Positions 8,283 through 16,746 are shown, counted from the first letter of the stretch. The stretch is DNA of 64,000 bases from Oscillospiraceae bacterium (GCA_021769525.1 JAETSQ010000007.1:1-64000), one strand, 5' to 3'. Notes: generated by a model from the letters alone, not told the origin. Made by a program: numbers and translations.

Positions 8283-9650
8283 TTAGGGCCGTTCCAGGAT
8301 GTCGCTGAGGTCCTGGAGCTGATGTTCGGTGGTGACGACGATGACGTTGTCCCCTTCCTCGATGGTATCGTTCCCGCCGGGGTAGATGATCTGCCGCCCC
8401 CGGATGATGCAGGCGATGAGGAGGTTCTTGCGGGTGCGCAGGTCCTTGAGGGGGATGCCGGTGAGCTCCCCCTGGCAATTCCCCGCCACATTGAATTCCA
8501 GAGCCTCCACCCGTCCCCCCACGATGCGGTGGAGGGTCTCCACGTTGCTGCCCTGGGAATTTTCCATGGCCCGGACATACCGGACGATCTGGTTGACGGT
8601 GATGCCCTTGGGGGTGATGACGCTTTCGATCCCCGCCCCGTCCAAGATCTCCTGGAAGGACATACGGTTGATCTTGGTGACCACCTTGGCAAGGCCCAGG
8701 GTGCCGGCGTACATGGAGATGATGATGTTCTCCTCGTCCATGCCGGTCACCGCCACCAGGGCGTCCATATCGGCGATGCCCTCCTCCTCCAGCAGCTCCC
8801 GCTCGGTGCCGTCCCCCAGGATGATATGGGCCTTGGGCAGGGTCTCGCTAAGCTGCTCGCACCGGGCGGCGTCCTGCTCGATGATCTTGACGAACATCCC
8901 CAGCTTCAGGAGCTGCTTTGCCAGATAGTAGGCGATGCGCCCGCCCCCCACCACCATCACCCGGTGGATCTTGTGGCGGTAGATGCCCAGCTTGCGGAAG
9001 AGACTGTCCAACTGGTCCGGGCTGGCGGTGATGGAGATCTTGTCCCCCTCCCGGAGGACGAAATCACCGGTGGGGATGTAGACGTCCTCCCCCCGGCGCA
9101 CCGCGCAGATGAGGATGCGGATGCCCAGGCGGCTGCTGAGGGAATAGAGGGCCTGTCCCAGGAGGGGAGAATCCGCCTTCACCTTGATCTCCACCAGCTC
9201 CACCTGCCCCCTGGCGAAGGAATCCAGCTTCAGGGCGGAGGGGAAGCGGAGCATCCGGGCGATCTCCCTGGCCGCCGCCAGCTCCGGGTTGATGGTCATG
9301 GAGAGGCCCAGCTCCTCCTTCATCAGCACCAGTTGGTCGGCATAGTCCGGGTTGCGGACCCTGGCGATGGTGTGGCGGGCCCCCAGCTTCTTGGCCACCA
9401 TGCAGCACAGGAGATTCAGCTCGTCCCCGCTGGTGGCGGCGATGAGGAGGTCGGCCTCCTCCACCCCCGCCTCCTTCTGGACGGCGTAGCTGGCCCCGTT
9501 GCCGCTCACCCCCATGACGTCGTGGACCTCCACCGAGGTGCGCAGGGCCTTGGGGCTGCTGTCGATGACCACTACATCGTGGCCTTCCTCCGCCAGCCGC
9601 CCCGTCAGGGCCTGGCCTACCTTGCCGTCGCCGACAATTACAATCTTCAA
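8283..9650 (-). CDS. trkA: Trk potassium system regulatory subunit TrkA
   Basis: A 455-residue cytoplasmic gating ring subunit with two tandem RCK modules. The first Rossmann fold opens with K-I-V-I-V-G-D-G-K-V-G (residues 2-12), and the second with VMVVGGGRIAYYLAKQL in the middle of the protein; each is followed by a TrkA-C domain. The two nucleotide-binding glycine motifs support NAD(H)/ATP control of TrkH. The start is TTG at 9650, six bases after AGGAGG. A frame extension to 9671 would place the ribosome site inside the gene. A promoter lies at 9718-9745. Confidence 0.93.
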   Translation of the reverse strand: MKIVIVGDGKVGQALTGRLAEEGHDVVVIDSSPKALRTSVEVHDVMGVSGNGASYAVQKEAGVEEADLLIAATSGDELNLLCCMVAKKLGARHTIARVRNPDYADQLVLMKEELGLSMTINPELAAAREIARMLRFPSALKLDSFARGQVELVEIKVKADSPLLGQALYSLSSRLGIRILICAVRRGEDVYIPTGDFVLREGDKISITASPDQLDSLFRKLGIYRHKIHRVMVVGGGRIAYYLAKQLLKLGMFVKIIEQDAARCEQLSETLPKAHIILGDGTERELLEEEGIADMDALVAVTGMDEENIIISMYAGTLGLAKVVTKINRMSFQEILDGAGIESVITPKGITVNQIVRYVRAMENSQGSNVETLHRIVGGRVEALEFNVAGNCQGELTGIPLKDLRTRKNLLIACIIRGRQIIYPGGNDTIEEGDNVIVVTTEHQLQDLSDILERP

Positions 9651-9717
9651 GGGATCCCTCCTAACAGGCAAATTCGGGGGAGGCCTCCGTGAGGCTCCCC
9701 TGGTACGCTATTTTAGC

Positions 9718-9745
9718 ATTATAGCATAAAGGCTGATAAAGTCCA
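9718..9745 (-). promoter_or_regulatory. trkA-trkH promoter with GC-rich leader hairpin
   Basis: On the minus strand TGGACT (9745-9740) and TATAAT (9723-9718) are 16 bases apart. The leader between it and trkA contains a strong stem at about 9676-9702 (GGGGAGCCTC against GAGGCCTCCCC). Confidence 0.55.
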
Positions 9746-9752
9746 TAGGGAA

Positions 9753-9787
9753 CGAGAAAAACTGCCTGCGTCCTAAGACAGGCAGTC
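9753..9787 (-). terminator. Terminator of the Uma2 gene
   Basis: On the minus strand ACTGCCTG pairs with CAGGCAGT and is followed by TTTTT. The hairpin starts right after the TAG stop at 9788. Confidence 0.85.
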
Positions 9788-10369
9788 CTATTCCAGGGGC
9801 GAGCCCGCCAGCTCCTCCGGCAGGCGCAGAACACAGTCCTCCCAAAGCCGGACCGGCAGCTCCTCTCCGAAACGCACCCAGGCGGCATTGGTAAAGCGCC
9901 CCTCCTCCAGGACGAACATCTGCACCGCCCCGGCGGCTGGATCGACGATCCAGTATTCCCGAACCCCTGCCCGCTCGTAGAGGTTATACTTGGTAAAGCG
10001 GTCATGGCGGGCCGTGGAGGGGGAGACCACCTCCACCACCAGGTCCGGAGCACCCTTGCAGCCCATGTCGTCCAGCTTCCGGGGGTCGCAGATCACCGCG
10101 ATGTCCGGCTCCACCATGGTGTCCACCGTCTCCGGCGGGTCCTTCTCCCCCTGGAACAGCCGGACGGCGAAGGGGGCCACATACACCTTGCAGGGCCGGT
10201 CCTTCAGGTACTCCCGCAGCTGGCCGAAAAGCTCCCCTACCAGCTCCTGGTGCACCCTGGAGGGCGGGGCCATCATCACCGGGGTACCGCCGTGCAGCTC
10301 CATCCGCTCCGGGCCATCCCAGGCGAGGAGATCCGCAAGGGTGTATCGGGTTTCCATTGGCAGCGGCAT
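9788..10369 (-). CDS. Uma2 family restriction-endonuclease-like protein
   Basis: A 193-residue Uma2 (DUF820) protein with the PD-(D/E)XK nuclease fold. The visible family marks are HQELVGELFGQLREYL, VEPDIAVICDPRKLDD, then APDLVVEVVSPSTARHDRFTKYNLYERAGVREYWIVDP, where the E-V-x-S and K residues are the expected metal-site positions. The family is common in many copies in some bacteria; the biological substrate is unknown. ATG 10369 was chosen over GTG 10375 because AAGGAGGT lies seven bases before the ATG and would collide with the GTG. It stands alone between two terminators. Confidence 0.85.
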   Translation of the reverse strand: MPLPMETRYTLADLLAWDGPERMELHGGTPVMMAPPSRVHQELVGELFGQLREYLKDRPCKVYVAPFAVRLFQGEKDPPETVDTMVEPDIAVICDPRKLDDMGCKGAPDLVVEVVSPSTARHDRFTKYNLYERAGVREYWIVDPAAGAVQMFVLEEGRFTNAAWVRFGEELPVRLWEDCVLRLPEELAGSPLE

Positions 10370-10437
10370 GACCACACCTCCTTCGTTGTAGTAATCCTAG
10401 TTTACACAGTTTTGCGCCCTAAATCAAGATGATTTTC

Positions 10438-10478
10438 CAAAAAGACAGCCAGGGCGTTTTCTTCCCCGGCTGTCTTTT
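10438..10478. terminator. Bidirectional hairpin terminator
   Basis: AAAGACAGCC (10441-10450) pairs with GGCTGTCTTT (10468-10477). T-runs occur on both sides. Only the minus-strand Uma2 gene lies to its left and livF ends to its right, so it would mainly stop plus-strand read-through or insulate the region. Confidence 0.6.
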
Positions 10479-10504
10479 CCCTTTACTACAACTTATAAAA
10501 TACT

Positions 10505-10558
10505 TTGGCCGTTCTTCTTTTTGCTTCTTTTTCTTCTTCCGCAAGAAGAAAAAGAAGT
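10505..10558. repeat. Type A palindrome, copy 2
   Basis: Arms CTTCTTTTTCTTCTT (10524-10538) and AAGAAGAAAAAGAAG (10543-10557) around CCGC, preceded by GTTCTTCTTTTTG. Nearly identical to the copy at 60715-60748. Lies downstream of the livF stop. Confidence 0.8.
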
Positions 10559-10593
10559 GGGGTACGGGGCAACGCCCCGTATTCAGCCAAATC

Positions 10594-11307
10594 TCACGCC
10601 CCCAGGTAGGCCTTACGGACGTTGTCGTCCCGGAGCATGGCCTTGCCCTCGCCCTCCATGACGACGCTGCCGGTCTCCAGGACGTAGGCGCGGCTGGCGA
10701 TGGAAAGGGCCATCTTGGCGTTCTGCTCCACCAGGAGGATGGTGACTCCCTCCCGGTTGACGTCCTCAATGGTGGTGAAGATCTCCTTCACCAGCAGGGG
10801 GGAAAGTCCCATGGAGGGCTCATCCAGCAGGAGGATGCGGGGGTGGCTCATAAGGGCGCGGCCCACCGCCAGCATCTGCTGCTCGCCGCCGGAGAGGGTC
10901 CCCGCCAGCTGCCTGCTGCGCTCCTTAAGGCGCGGGAACCGCCGCAGCACGTCCGCCAGGTCCTTTTCGATCTGGTCCTTATCCTTGCGGAAGTAGGCCC
11001 CCATCTCCAGGTTCTCGGTGACGGTCATCTGGGCAAAGACATGGCGGCCCTCCGGCACATGGGCCATGCCCATAGCAACGATCTTGTGGGGCTCGGTAGC
11101 CAGCAGCTCGGTCCCTCCAAAGAGGACGCTGCCGCCGGCGGCCTTGGTGAGGCCGGTGATGGTGTGGAGGATGGTGGTCTTGCCCGCGCCGTTGGCGCCG
11201 ATGAGGGAGACGATCTCCCCCTCGTTTACCGTCAGGCTGACGCCGTGGATGGCGTGGATGGCGCCGTAATTCACATTCAGGTCGGTGACCTTGAGGATCT
11301 CTTTCAT
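10594..11307 (-). CDS. livF: Branched-chain amino acid ABC transporter ATPase
   Basis: A 237-residue LivF-type ATPase. Walker A is GANGAGKTT (residues 37-45), the signature is LSGGEQQ, Walker B is ILLLDEPSMGL, and the H-loop region reads LVEQNAKMAL, the typical LivF ending with VLETGSVVMEG. ATG 11307 has GGGAGG seven bases upstream; an extended frame to 11364 overlaps livG and is unlikely. It is the last gene of the livK-H-M-G-F unit and drives import of leucine, isoleucine, valine or related amino acids from the cytoplasmic face. Confidence 0.95.
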   Translation of the reverse strand: MKEILKVTDLNVNYGAIHAIHGVSLTVNEGEIVSLIGANGAGKTTILHTITGLTKAAGGSVLFGGTELLATEPHKIVAMGMAHVPEGRHVFAQMTVTENLEMGAYFRKDKDQIEKDLADVLRRFPRLKERSRQLAGTLSGGEQQMLAVGRALMSHPRILLLDEPSMGLSPLLVKEIFTTIEDVNREGVTILLVEQNAKMALSIASRAYVLETGSVVMEGEGKAMLRDDNVRKAYLGA

Positions 11308-11320
11308 CTTCTGCCCTCCC

Positions 11321-12118
11321 TTACTCATCCTGGCCCAGGTAGGCTCCGATGACCTTGGGATCATTGGCCACCTCGTAGGGGGAGCCGGAGGCGATGATCT
11401 GGCCGTAGTCGATGACCACGATCCGCTCGCAGATGCTCATGACCAGGCTCATATCGTGTTCGATGAGGAGGATGGATACCCCGAACCGGGTCCGGATGAG
11501 GGTGATGGTCTCCATCAGCTCCGCCGTCTCGGTGGGGTTCATGCCGGCGGCGGGCTCATCCAGCAGCAGGATCTTGGCCCCGGTGGCGATGGCGCGGGCG
11601 ATCTCCAGCTTCCGCTGCCGCCCGTAGGGGAGGTTCTTGGCCTTCTGGTCCACCTCCCCCTCCATGTGGAACACCGCCAGGATCTCCTTGGCCTTGCGCT
11701 CGATCTCCTCCTCTTCCTTCCAGTACCGGGGCAGGCGGAGGATGCCCTCCAGCATCGAGTAGCTCATACTCTGGTTAAAGGCCACCTTCACGTTTTCCAG
11801 CACCGAAAGGTCCTTGAAAAGGCGGATGTTCTGGAAGGTGCGGGCGATGCCCTCCTTGGCCATCTGGTGGGGCTTCTTGCCCAGCATGGACTTGCCGTGG
11901 AGGTAGAAGTTGCCCTCGGTGGGCTGGTACACCCCGGTCAGGAGATTGAAGACGGTGGTCTTGCCCGCGCCGTTGGGGCCGATAAGTCCGATGAGCTCCC
12001 CCTCGTACATCTCCATATCAAAGCCGCTGACGGCGTGGAGGCCACCGAAGGTGATGCCCAGGTTCTCCGCCCGCATCACCGGGGTGCCGTTTTTCCGGTT
12101 GTCTGTGCTGCCGCTCAT
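11321..12118 (-). CDS. livG: Branched-chain amino acid ABC transporter ATPase
   Basis: A 265-residue LivG-type ATPase. Walker A GPNGAGKTT is at residues 47-55. The Liv-specific TFQNIRLFKDLSVLENVKVA stretch follows, then the signature region LPYGRQRKLEIARAI, which is the normal LivG variant of LSGGQ, and Walker B ILLLDEPAAGMNPTE. The C-terminal tail GSPYEVANDPKVIGAYLG is the family ending. The gene overlaps the stop of livM by four bases (ATGA), indicating coupled translation, and is followed by livF 13 bases later. Confidence 0.95.
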   Translation of the reverse strand: MSGSTDNRKNGTPVMRAENLGITFGGLHAVSGFDMEMYEGELIGLIGPNGAGKTTVFNLLTGVYQPTEGNFYLHGKSMLGKKPHQMAKEGIARTFQNIRLFKDLSVLENVKVAFNQSMSYSMLEGILRLPRYWKEEEEIERKAKEILAVFHMEGEVDQKAKNLPYGRQRKLEIARAIATGAKILLLDEPAAGMNPTETAELMETITLIRTRFGVSILLIEHDMSLVMSICERIVVIDYGQIIASGSPYEVANDPKVIGAYLGQDE

Positions 12119-13206
12119 TGTCCGGCACCCCCTTTCTTGGCTCTGCCGCCGTTCTTCAGTTTGCCCAGCAGCCCGCCCAGGGAAAGGTCCCTTTCCTCCA
12201 GCAGGCTCTTGAGGGCGGGGTTATTGATGGTGAGCATCACCGCGATGAGGATGACGGCATAGATGAGCATCCGCGCCTTGGTGATGAATTCAAAGCCCCG
12301 CAGCATTTCGGGGAGGATGTACAGCAGGGCGGCGGAGATGATGGAGCCCCGGATGCTGCCCAGGCCCCCCAGCACCACAAACACCAGGATGAGGATGGAG
12401 GTGTTAAAGCCGAACTTGCTGGACACGGTGGAGGAGTAGTTGAGGCCGAACAGCGCCCCGGCCGCCCCCGCCAGGGCGGCGGAGATGACAAAGGCCATGA
12501 GCTTGTACTTGGTGACATGGATGCCCACGCTCTCGGCGGCGATGCGGTTATCCCGCAGGGCCATGATGGCCCTGCCGGCGCGGCTGTTCACCAGGTTCTG
12601 CACCACAAAGAGGGTGATGAGGATAAGCACAAAGCCGGCGGTAAAGCTGGCCAGCTTGGGCACCCCCACCGCTCCCATGGGGCCCTTGATGACCATGATG
12701 CCCCCCTCTTCCAGGGCGGGACCGGCGGAATTGGTGGTGATGTGGATCCCCTTCTGATCCAGGCCCACATACAGCACCACGATGATGTTGCGGATGATCT
12801 CCCCGAAGGCCAGGGTGACGATGGCGAGGTAATCCCCCTGCAGGCGCAGCACCGGCACGCCCACCAGCACGCCCCCCAGGGCCCCGGCGATGCTGCCCAC
12901 CAGGATGGCGGCGATGAGGCGCGGGACGGGGGAAAACTCCTGCATGGCCATGGCGGCAACGATGCCGGAAAAGGCCCCCAGGCTCATAAAACCGGCGTGG
13001 CCCAGGCTCAGCTCCCCCAGGATGCCCACGGTGAGGTTGAGGGAGATGGCCATGACGATGTAGCAGCAGACCGGCACCAGCAGGCTCTTGAGGGTGTTGG
13101 AGATCATCCCCTGGGCCATCAGGAGCTGGAGGATCAGGAAGGCGGCAATGACGATGCCATAGTTGATAAAGCCGTTGATGGAGGTTTTACTCAGCGTTCT
13201 TTTCAT
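12115..13206 (-). CDS. livM: Branched-chain amino acid ABC transporter permease
   Basis: A 363-residue LivM-type permease with about ten membrane helices. The family motif LSLGHAGFMSLGAFSG is clear near residue 70, and GDYLAIVTLAFGEIIRN is the cytoplasmic coupling helix that contacts the ATPases. A basic cytoplasmic tail rich in K, R and G (GKLKNGGRAKKGG) ends the protein. The gene lies nine bases after livH and overlaps livG by four bases. Confidence 0.94.
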   Translation of the reverse strand: MKRTLSKTSINGFINYGIVIAAFLILQLLMAQGMISNTLKSLLVPVCCYIVMAISLNLTVGILGELSLGHAGFMSLGAFSGIVAAMAMQEFSPVPRLIAAILVGSIAGALGGVLVGVPVLRLQGDYLAIVTLAFGEIIRNIIVVLYVGLDQKGIHITTNSAGPALEEGGIMVIKGPMGAVGVPKLASFTAGFVLILITLFVVQNLVNSRAGRAIMALRDNRIAAESVGIHVTKYKLMAFVISAALAGAAGALFGLNYSSTVSSKFGFNTSILILVFVVLGGLGSIRGSIISAALLYILPEMLRGFEFITKARMLIYAVILIAVMLTINNPALKSLLEERDLSLGGLLGKLKNGGRAKKGGAGQ

Positions 13207-13215
13207 TCTGTCACC

Positions 13216-14094
13216 TCACACTTTTTCGGGCACATACTTGCCCAGCAGCCCGGCCGGCTTCACCAGCAGCACAATGATGAGCACCGCAAAGACCACCGCG
13301 TCGGAAAGGTCGGTGGAGATGTACGCCTTGGCGAAGGTCTCGATGATCCCCAGGAGGATACCCCCCAGGAAGGCCCCAGGGATGGAGCCGATGCCCCCGA
13401 ACACGGCGGCGGTAAAGGCCCGGATGCCGGGGAGGGAGCCGGTGGTGGGAGAAAGGACGGGGTAAGCGGAGCACATGAGGACCCCCGCCACCGCCGCCAG
13501 GGCGGAGCCGATGGCAAAGGTCATGGAGATGGTGGAGTTTACATTGATGCCCATAAGCTGGGCCGCGCCCTTATCCTCGGAGCAGGCCCGCATGGCCTTG
13601 CCCATCCGGGTGCGGCTGGTAAAGAGGGTGAGGCAGACCATCACCACCAGGCAGCAGGCCATCGCCAGCAGGGAGACATAGGAGATGTTGAGCCGCCCCT
13701 CCACCAGAGAGAGGGAGCCGGACACGATGGGAGTAAAGGTCTTGGTATCCGCTCCCCACAGCAGCTGGGCCCCGTTCTGCAGCAGGTAGCTGACGCCGAT
13801 GGCGGTGATGAGCACCGCCAGGGAGGGGGCCTCCCGCAGGGGCTTATAGGCCAGCCCCTCTATGAGGATGCCCAGGGCGGTGCAGACCACCACGGCCAGC
13901 AGCACGCTCACCAGCGGGGGGAGGCCGTACCGGCCGGTGGCAAAGAAACACATGAAAGCTCCCACCATGATAACATCCCCGTGGGCAAAGTTCAGCATCT
14001 TGGCGATGCCGTAGACCATGGTGTAGCCCAGGGCGATGATGGCGTAGATGCTGCCCAGGCTGACACCGGTGAGTATGTTGCTCAGGAAGGACAT
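13216..14094 (-). CDS. livH: Branched-chain amino acid ABC transporter permease
   Basis: A 292-residue LivH-type permease. The N-terminal FLSNILTGVSLGSIYAIIALGYTMVYGIAKMLNFAHGDVIM region is the family signature, and helices continue to the C-terminal LVKPAGLLGKYVPEKV. ATG 14094 follows AGAGGTG; the frame continues upstream to 14166, but the longer form lacks a ribosome site and would run into the intercistronic hairpin. It partners LivM in the membrane channel and is separated from livK by a structured spacer of about 100 bases. Confidence 0.94.
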   Translation of the reverse strand: MSFLSNILTGVSLGSIYAIIALGYTMVYGIAKMLNFAHGDVIMVGAFMCFFATGRYGLPPLVSVLLAVVVCTALGILIEGLAYKPLREAPSLAVLITAIGVSYLLQNGAQLLWGADTKTFTPIVSGSLSLVEGRLNISYVSLLAMACCLVVMVCLTLFTSRTRMGKAMRACSEDKGAAQLMGINVNSTISMTFAIGSALAAVAGVLMCSAYPVLSPTTGSLPGIRAFTAAVFGGIGSIPGAFLGGILLGIIETFAKAYISTDLSDAVVFAVLIIVLLVKPAGLLGKYVPEKV

Positions 14095-14131
14095 ATACAC
14101 ACCTCTCTTTCGGGAATAGGGAGAAGAGGGC

Positions 14132-14203
14132 CGCCTGATCCCGGCGGTCCCCTTCCCCATGGTCACAGAAGACCCATGATTCTTTTGTCGGCGGGATCAG
14201 GCG
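14132..14203 (-). promoter_or_regulatory. Large intercistronic stem-loop between livK and livH
   Basis: Perfect 12-base arms CGCCTGATCCCG (14132-14143) and CGGGATCAGGCG (14192-14203) enclose 48 bases that contain a second small hairpin (GGTC/GACC). The livK stop codon sits inside the stem. Such structures behind binding-protein genes commonly protect the upstream message and lower expression of the permease genes; that role is inferred here. Confidence 0.65.
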
Positions 14204-15426
14204 TTGACATAAGCGCCGTTCTCTACCTTGACCACCACAGGGGCCTTGGAGATCTCGCCGCTCTGGAGCCAGGTCATGCCGGTGCCGGTGAGGCCGTCCA
14301 CCTTGAAGGTCCCGCCGGTGAAGAGGGCGATGAGGGCATCGCACAGCTGGCTGTGATCCATCTCGCCCACGCCCTCGATCTGGCAGCAGGCCTCATAGAT
14401 GGCGTACATGCAGTCGTAGCCGTCGGCGGCGAACTGGTTGGGGATGACGCCGCCGGAGAGCTTCTTGTAGCTTTCCACAAAGGTGGCGGTGCGGCTGTCG
14501 GTGGCGCTGGCGTTAAAGGGGGTCATGAGCATCAGGCCCTCGGCCAGGGACTTATCGAAGCCCTGCATATCCAGCATACCGTCCATGCCGTCGGCGCCGA
14601 AGAAGACGGGGGCGTAGCTCATCTGCTTGGCCTGGGCCAGGATGAGGGAGGCGGGGGTGTAGTAGATGGGCAGGAAGACCAGGTCCGCCCCGGCGTCCTT
14701 GCAGGCGCTCAGCTGCACGGTGTAATCGGTGGTGGTGTCGGCGGGGAAGGTCTGGGTGGCGACCACATCCAGCCCCAGCTCCTTGGCCTTGTCGGCGAAA
14801 GCCTGAGCGATACCGGTGGAGTAGGCATCGCCGTTGTTGTAGATGACGCCGATCTTAGTGCCCAGGTTGTTATCCTTCATGTAGTTCGCGGCGGCAATGC
14901 CCTGGCCGGGGTCGGTGAAGCACATCTGGAAGGCGTTGTCCTTATTGGCGGTGACATCGGGGGAGGACGCGGAGGGGGTCAGCTGGAAGTAGCGGTCGGC
15001 AAAGGTCTCGGAGGCCACGGCTATGCAGGGGGCGGTGGTGGTGGTGCCGTAGATGACGTCCACATCCCAGTCCTTGAGGGTGTTGTAAGCGGCTACGCCG
15101 GTCTCGGCCACGCCGGTATCATCCTGGAAGTCGTACTCCAGGCGGACGGGGCCGTTCAGAGCGTTGATCTCGTCCACGGCTACCTGGGCGCCCCATTCGG
15201 TGGCGGTGCCGTACTGGGCCAGGTCCCCGGTGAGGGGCCCGATGCCGCCCACCTTGATGGTGACCGTCCCGGCGGGGGCCGGGGTATCATTTCCTCCGCC
15301 GGGGGTGCTGTTGCCGGCGTCACCGCCGGGGGTGGAGGACTGCTGGTTCGCGTTACCGCCGCAGGCCGCCATGGCAAAGACCATAAGGGCCGCAAGCAGA
15401 ACTGCTGCAAAGCGTTTCATATTCAT
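14197..15426 (-). CDS. livK: Branched-chain amino acid ABC transporter substrate-binding lipoprotein
   Basis: A 409-residue type I periplasmic-binding-fold protein anchored as a lipoprotein (MKRFAAVLLAALMVFAMAAC, lipobox MAAC). A G/S/T/P-rich linker (residues about 24-50) leads to the Leu/Ile/Val-binding fold, which opens VTIKVGGIGPLTGDLAQYGTA and shows VIYGTTTTAPCIAVA and KIGVIYNNGDAYSTGIAQAF, the typical LivJ/K pattern. ATG 15426 follows AAAGGAATAGG. As in many operons of this kind, it is the promoter-proximal gene and is followed by a stem-loop. The precise amino acid bound is not known. Confidence 0.92.
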   Translation of the reverse strand: MNMKRFAAVLLAALMVFAMAACGGNANQQSSTPGGDAGNSTPGGGNDTPAPAGTVTIKVGGIGPLTGDLAQYGTATEWGAQVAVDEINALNGPVRLEYDFQDDTGVAETGVAAYNTLKDWDVDVIYGTTTTAPCIAVASETFADRYFQLTPSASSPDVTANKDNAFQMCFTDPGQGIAAANYMKDNNLGTKIGVIYNNGDAYSTGIAQAFADKAKELGLDVVATQTFPADTTTDYTVQLSACKDAGADLVFLPIYYTPASLILAQAKQMSYAPVFFGADGMDGMLDMQGFDKSLAEGLMLMTPFNASATDSRTATFVESYKKLSGGVIPNQFAADGYDCMYAIYEACCQIEGVGEMDHSQLCDALIALFTGGTFKVDGLTGTGMTWLQSGEISKAPVVVKVENGAYVNA

Positions 15427-15580
15427 CCTATTCCTTTCTGTGGAGCGCGGGGCCCTTCCCATAGGGGCCGCGGCTCTTTGTCCCAAAGACGGTGTCTTTT
15501 GGGCCGGTGCGCTTTCCCTGCTTGCAGACACCATCCTTTTTGGATAGTAACAGTGTAAAGCGCTACCGTTCTTACTCTGC

Positions 15581-15609
15581 ATTATAATACGGCGGGGGAC
15601 TGATTTCAA
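15581..15609 (-). promoter_or_regulatory. liv operon promoter
   Basis: On the minus strand TTGAAA (15609-15604) and TATAAT (15586-15581) are 17 bases apart. The leader to ATG 15426 is about 148 bases and holds pairing segments GGTGTCT and AGACACC, so a regulatory fold in the leader is possible. Confidence 0.75.
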
Positions 15610-15737
15610 CTGATTTTTTCCATAATCATTGAATAACATGAACAATCAAATTCCGCAAAATTGTCTAAAACCACAAGTCCTTCTGGGGAAATGCACCAAT
15701 CAAACGGCTCCGAAACGGTAAAAACGCTGCCTTTCCC

Positions 15738-15765
15738 TTGACTTCTCCTCACTTTGCGGTATAAT
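15738..15765 (+). promoter_or_regulatory. Promoter of the metal permease gene
   Basis: TTGACT at 15738-15743 and TATAAT at 15760-15765, 16 bases apart, with the start site expected near 15772. The stretch 15427-15823 otherwise holds the divergent liv promoter and leader, and an A/T-rich spacer with nothing else recognisable. Confidence 0.75.
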
Positions 15766-15771
15766 TACAAA

Positions 15772-15786
15772 TGCAAATCATTCGCA
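15772..15786 (+). promoter_or_regulatory. Fur-family-type 7-1-7 operator
   Basis: TGCAAAT-C-ATTCGCA is a 7-1-7 inverted repeat with one mismatch and an AAT-N-ATT core, the general shape of Fur/Zur/PerR-type sites. It covers the predicted transcription start of the metal permease gene, so binding would block initiation. Which metal and which regulator are not visible. Confidence 0.6.
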
Positions 15787-15823
15787 ATTGCGGTTATGTA
15801 TGGCCGATTTAGGAGGTCCTCCC

Positions 15824-16672
15824 TTGGAACTGCTTCCGGATATTTTTACCGATGCCCTTTTGGATTCCCTGAAGATGCTCCCCTTCCTCTTCGGGGCTTA
15901 CCTGCTGATGGAATGGCTGGAGCACCGCTCCGGGGAGGGGATGGAAAAGCTCCTGGCCGGGGCCCGCAGGCTGGGGCCGGTGACCGGGGCGCTGCTGGGG
16001 TGCGTGCCCCAGTGCGGTTTCTCGGTGGCGGCGGCCAACCTCTACGCCGGGCGGGTCATCACCATGGGGACGCTGGCGGCGGTGTTCCTCTCCACCTCCG
16101 ATGAGGCGGTGCCCCTCCTGCTGGGGGCGCCGGAAAAGGCGGGGGTGCTGCTGCCCCTGCTGGCCCTCAAGGTGCTGGTGGGGGCCCTGGCGGGGATGCT
16201 CATCGACCGGACGGCGCGGGGAAAAGTGTCCGCCCACCGGGAGGGCATCCACGACCTCTGCCGCCACTGCCACTGTGAGGAAGGGAACATCCTTCCCGCC
16301 GCCCTGCGGCACACCGGCAGCATCTTCCTCTTTGTGCTGCTGGTCAACCTGGCCCTGGGCGGGGGCGTCGCCCTCCTGGGGGAGGAGCAGCTATCCGCTC
16401 TGCTCCTTTCGGAGAGCTTCCTCCAGCCGGCGGCCGCCGCTCTGCTGGGCCTCATCCCCAACTGCGCCGCCTCGGTGCTGCTCACCCGGCTTTACCTCGC
16501 CGGGGCGGTGGACTTCGCCTCCCTGGCGGCAGGGCTGTTGCCGGCCTCCGGGGTGGGGCTGATGGTCCTCTTCCGCGCGAATCCCCGGCTCCGGGAAAAT
16601 CTGCTGATCCTGGCCCTGATCTGGGGCACCGGCACCGCTGTCGGGCTTTTCCTCCGCCTCCTGGGGTTCTAA
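15824..16672 (+). CDS. Putative manganese/heavy-metal transporter (ArsP-like permease)
   Basis: A 282-residue membrane protein of the putative ten-helix heavy-metal exporter group (ArsP-like, often annotated as putative manganese transporter). Two similar halves each carry a conserved cysteine motif: GCVPQCGFS and GLIPNCAAS, each before a long helix. A cytoplasmic loop with a Cys/His cluster (HDLCRHCHCEE) lies between them. TTG 15824 is set by TAGGAGG seven bases upstream; the frame extends to 15788 but that start overlaps the operator. A Fur-type operator supports metal control. Direction and substrate are inferred only. Confidence 0.75.
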   Translation: MELLPDIFTDALLDSLKMLPFLFGAYLLMEWLEHRSGEGMEKLLAGARRLGPVTGALLGCVPQCGFSVAAANLYAGRVITMGTLAAVFLSTSDEAVPLLLGAPEKAGVLLPLLALKVLVGALAGMLIDRTARGKVSAHREGIHDLCRHCHCEEGNILPAALRHTGSIFLFVLLVNLALGGGVALLGEEQLSALLLSESFLQPAAAALLGLIPNCAASVLLTRLYLAGAVDFASLAAGLLPASGVGLMVLFRANPRLRENLLILALIWGTGTAVGLFLRLLGF

Positions 16673-16697
16673 AGGAGCCGAACATCTCGTCAAATCT

Positions 16698-16746
16698 ACA
16701 AAAAACGTGCAGACGGAAGCCTTCCGGCTCCACCTGCACGTTTTTC
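16698..16746. terminator. Bidirectional terminator between the metal permease and ferredoxin genes
   Basis: AAAAACGTGCAG pairs with CTGCACGTTTTT around an inner GGAAGCCTTCC hairpin. It can end both converging transcripts. Confidence 0.85.

Noticed and set aside
12118..15558. A 1,146-codon plus-strand frame opposite livM, livH and livK
   Set aside because: It is the antisense shadow of three genes with clear motifs and ribosome sites; its product is H/D/G-rich with no family.
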